Assembly (NCBI GenBank): GCA_944472155.2
Contig: OX235272.1
Coordinates: 12,012,354 to 12,076,353, forward strand
DNA: 64,000 nt
Reading direction: 5' to 3'
Origin: Trichobilharzia szidati
Lineage: Eukaryota > Platyhelminthes > Trematoda > Strigeidida > Schistosomatidae
Shown here: in pieces, positions 61,325 to 64,000 of the stretch
Numbering within the stretch: position 1 is the first letter of the stretch
Layout: every line of letters starts with the position of its first letter
The notes under the pieces: model-generated
Told to the model about the DNA's origin: nothing
Seen by the model: only the letters and a program-made list of their open reading frames with translations
The model's database searches: none
Translations under genes and position numbers: made by a program

Positions 61325-63000
61325 GCTGTGGTGGAGTATAACTCCATTATGGATAAGATTTATTTTGATAAATCAAACATTGTTGTATAGTAATATTAAT
61401 TGATGACCACGTTTCGAGAACAATTTATTACTACTGCTAATAATCATATCAAGTCACTCACACAACTTTTTACTTTATTTATGTACCATGAGTAGAGACT
61501 GATGATTAGACATTTGAATAAAATCAACAATATTAGATAAAGTACACTCGGAAATAATAATGATATTAGTGTTATCAATCAAATACAATCAAATGGGAAA
61601 TAAGATGCTTTTCACAGTAAAAATAAATAACTTGTTAGAATGCTTTAATGTGAATTGAATATTATTTTAACACTATTTATTATTCTCCGATCTGACTGGT
61701 GGTAATAATATCTTCCATATCTCTGGTATTCACGTTTAGTCACTTCGATTGCATGTGTTGGGTGTAGATTCACTCGATGAACCAGACAGGATTCAGTAAT
61801 CAACCTCTATCTCTCTCCACCTACCTATATTACTTTTTAGAATTTTGACTCTGTCCCACCACCCTATTGTGTGGTTGTTTGTTAATGCGTGAAGTGCAAC
61901 TGCTGAGCTTTTTTCTAAATTACTTATCTTCGTGGGATCAGTCATTCTCACCTTAACTAAATTCTTACGTTCTGATAATCACACTACTCCTAATCTACTA
62001 GTTTGACCTATGTAGTTGACTTAACTCACAGTCATTGCAAGGTATTTTGTAAATTTTATTATTTTGTTTAATTGGGTCAACCGACAGGGTCGTTTAGCCT
62101 ACAGAGCTTGTCTCTGAGTTGGTTGGTTTGAATGCCACCCTAATTCCTGCTTTATTAAGAATCCTACGTAGGGCCTCAGTTGTCCCCTCTGTATATGGTA
62201 TAACAGTAGATGCCTTATATTCTCTCTTATTTATGTTATCATTACTAGTTCCACAATTATTTTCATTTTGCTTTTGGTCTTTACTGATCTTCGTAATGAA
62301 TTTTATAGGATACTTAAGTAACACCAAACAGCTTTTCTTCTGTCTGTTTTATCTCATCATTTAGGTCTTTTCCTGTACTACTTGGTGCTACTGATCGGTT
62401 TGTTAGTCACTGTCACTTAACCAACCAAGCCTTCACACACAGTTAACGGATTAGATGAACTAAAATCTAAATATCTATTAGAATGCGTTGGCTTTTTATA
62501 AATACTGGTCTGCAGTTTATTTTATTTTACAATATAACATCATGGCTAATTCTCCTTGTTCATTTTCCGATTCACATGTGAATTTTATTCCCTCTACTAG
62601 TCAGTTTAAATGTGACTAAAGCTAGAGATTTGTTCTGTTTTAAACACTATGAAAGTGAAATCCACATGTCTCCACCATATTTTCGGAGTGAGATTAAATG
62701 TATTTAGAGCAATATTTTCCCAGCTGTCCATAGAGATATCTGCTACGATAAGGGATATTAGTGATCCTATTGCTACATGATATGTTTGTCTATATATTTT
62801 ACCTTTGAATTTAAATATAGTAGATGTGAGACGCCATAATTGAATTCCTAAAATAATTTTTTTCTCAATGGCAGCTTCGTCCTATGAGTTAGTTCAGGAT
62901 CTTCAGTTAGTTCCCTTTTAACCGCATCTAAGGACATACTGATTGGTATAGTAGTATAAAAACTAGTTACATCAAAATTAACCATATTATTATTTCCACA
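61325..63000 (-). mobile_element. PLE I (family B): RT, linker and endonuclease remnants
   Basis: A plus-oriented terminal repeat lies at 61325-61470 (ACTCCATTATGGATAAGATT, GATGACCACGTTTCGAGAAC). The minus body comprises RT at about 63000-62640 and a linker at 62327-62094 (YPIKFITKISKDQKQNENN, VIPYTEGTTEALRRILNKAG). The GIY-YIG start is near 62060-62000 (IYKIPCNDCELS) and the C-terminus near 61840-61690 (RLITESCLVHRV). The terminal repeat is inverted relative to the body, as in the other fold-back PLEs. Confidence 0.78.
62640..63000 (-). pseudogene. PLE reverse transcriptase domain of element I
   Basis: Minus strand: NMVNFDVTSFYTTIPISMSL (motif A with FDVTSFYT), DAVKRELTEDPELTHRTKLP, IYRQTYHVAIGSLISLIVAD (motif B, with the MGSP box mutated to IGSL), and WWRHVDFTFIVFKTEQIS (motif C, the second catalytic aspartate replaced by Phe). 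It reads nearly in one frame but the changed catalytic residues make it inactive. Confidence 0.8.
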
Positions 63001-63065
63001 TGTACTTAATCTTATGTTGATTTTTATTCAAATGTCTAATCATCAATTTTTACTCGTGTATATAA

Positions 63066-63300
63066 ATGATGGTGCATCGGTGGCATAGCGGTTAGGACGC
63101 TCGCCGATCATGCACATGCTCCGGGGTTCGATTCCCGGTCGACGTACTCCTTTACTTCGCTAAGCCAGAAATAATGCTGGTGAAGAGTAAAGGTTGTCCA
63201 TGAGGCTAGCAACCTCATCCTGTAAAATAAGCACTGCTACAGAAACTTCAAGCCACTAGCTTGAAGCCCTATGTTCCACTGGGAACGTGAAGGAAAAAAA
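63066..63300 (+). mobile_element. tRNA-headed SINE with RTE-like tail
   Basis: Head: GATGGTGCATCGGTGGCATA, GCGGTTAGGACGCTCGCCGA, B box GGGGTTCGATTCCC near 63123. Middle and tail as at 53.5 kb: AGAAATAATGCTGGTGAAGA, GCTAGCAACCTCATCCTG, CACTGCTACAGAAACTTCAA, GCTTGAAGCCCTATGTTCCA, CTGGGAACGTGAAGGAAAAA. The tRNA-like head is well kept but no clear anticodon stem can be drawn. Confidence 0.88.
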
Positions 63301-64000
63301 ATATATCAATGAAGCAAAATGTTGTGTGAGTGACAGCCTGAGTCTCAGATAACTTACTGTACTGTCTAACTGTCAGCTTGAAAATATCAACACCACATTT
63401 CCGAAAGACTTTTTCTACTTCCTGAGGTATGGAGGCATACAACTACAATAAATTACGTCATAAAGCAAGCCTGAAGTTAGGAGAATGGTATAGTGTGTAA
63501 TTCGGCAGCAAAGACCAACTGGGAGATAAAATGAGTTATTATTCTCACAATTAAAATAAATTATGATAAAAACAGGTTGTTACTGATTTACGGATAATTT
63601 TATTCTTAGGGAATGGCAACACTTAAAATAAGTTTGGCAAGAAATCAATGACAATTGCTTAACCAGTCATAATAAAATAAAGATGAGTAGAAATGATAAC
63701 AATAGGGAAAAAAATCAAAATATTATGTCCAAATTATGTTCTCTACAGGGTAGAGAACGCAACAGATCAGAAATTAGGTACACTGTGAAAGTCTGATTGC
63801 ATCAGTTTGTTTGTGTTTTTTCCGCAAAATTTTCATTCGACTTCAATTTTTTTTTTCAATCTTATCTGTTATACTCATCAGTGTTTCATGTTGTCTGGTT
63901 ATGCAGTTACTAACTGATTCCTTATCAGACTTACTTTTAATTCTCCTAAATTTAAACAACATGTTGATTTATACGTCCTGATTAGTTGATTGTTAAAAAA
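63301..64000. other. Non-coding stretch, nothing recognised
   Basis: AT-rich sequence to the window end without recognised features. Confidence 0.4.

Noticed and set aside
63068..63140. tRNA gene
   Set aside because: Part of a dispersed SINE family with shared downstream sequence; no sound cloverleaf can be drawn.
1..64000. Prokaryotic systems such as CRISPR arrays, operons or defence islands
   Set aside because: No regularly spaced short repeats and no operonic genes; content is eukaryotic retroelements and SINEs throughout.

Overview
The window is AT-rich, intron/intergenic-style invertebrate DNA that is almost entirely made of transposable-element debris. A digenean flatworm, most likely a blood fluke (Schistosomatidae), fits best. 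The support is: a trematode-like 5.8S/ITS segment; RTE- and CR1-clade non-LTR retrotransposons; very many Penelope-like elements (PLEs); and a short interspersed repeat that resembles the schistosome SM-alpha family (tRNA-like promoter plus hammerhead-ribozyme remnant). The species cannot be fixed from what is visible.

Layout. 0-8 kb: truncated RTE on the minus strand, PLE endonuclease debris, and a cluster of SM-alpha-like SINEs. 8.1-11.5 kb: the best-preserved element, a CR1-clade LINE with an EN-RT frame broken by one stop codon, inserted into an SM-alpha-like SINE. 12-20 kb: PLE fragment, RTE tails (one split by a second CR1 copy), a nearly readable PLE RT-endonuclease on the minus strand, a MITE-like repeat with terminal inverted repeats, and an RTE inside an RTE. 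21-32 kb: a series of fold-back PLEs (endonuclease fragments between inverted copies of their terminal repeats), nested in one another and carrying SINE and solo-terminal-repeat insertions with visible target-site duplications. 36.7-37.6 kb: an inverted pair of ITS/rDNA pieces containing one decayed 5.8S gene. 38-48 kb: more PLE, SINE and RTE debris, including a PLE RT with an intact YMDD-type motif. 49-57.8 kb: the 5' half of another PLE, tRNA-related SINEs, a second copy of the MITE, and a second RTE subfamily. 58.2-58.9 kb: the best candidate for a host gene (two exons with a consensus intron). 58.9-63.3 kb: two further PLEs and a last SINE.

How the parts relate. RTE and CR1 elements supply the apurinic-type endonuclease plus reverse transcriptase used for target-primed retrotransposition. 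PLEs supply a reverse transcriptase plus GIY-YIG endonuclease. The tRNA-headed SINE at 38.9, 49.7, 52.2, 53.5 and 63.1 kb ends in the same tail as the RTE elements, so it probably borrows RTE machinery. Hammerhead-like RNA motifs recur in both the SM-alpha-like SINE and the PLE terminal repeats. Nearly all coding frames here are broken. Family names come from motif recognition by eye, and boundaries are approximate to roughly 10-30 bases unless a target-site duplication or tail is stated.
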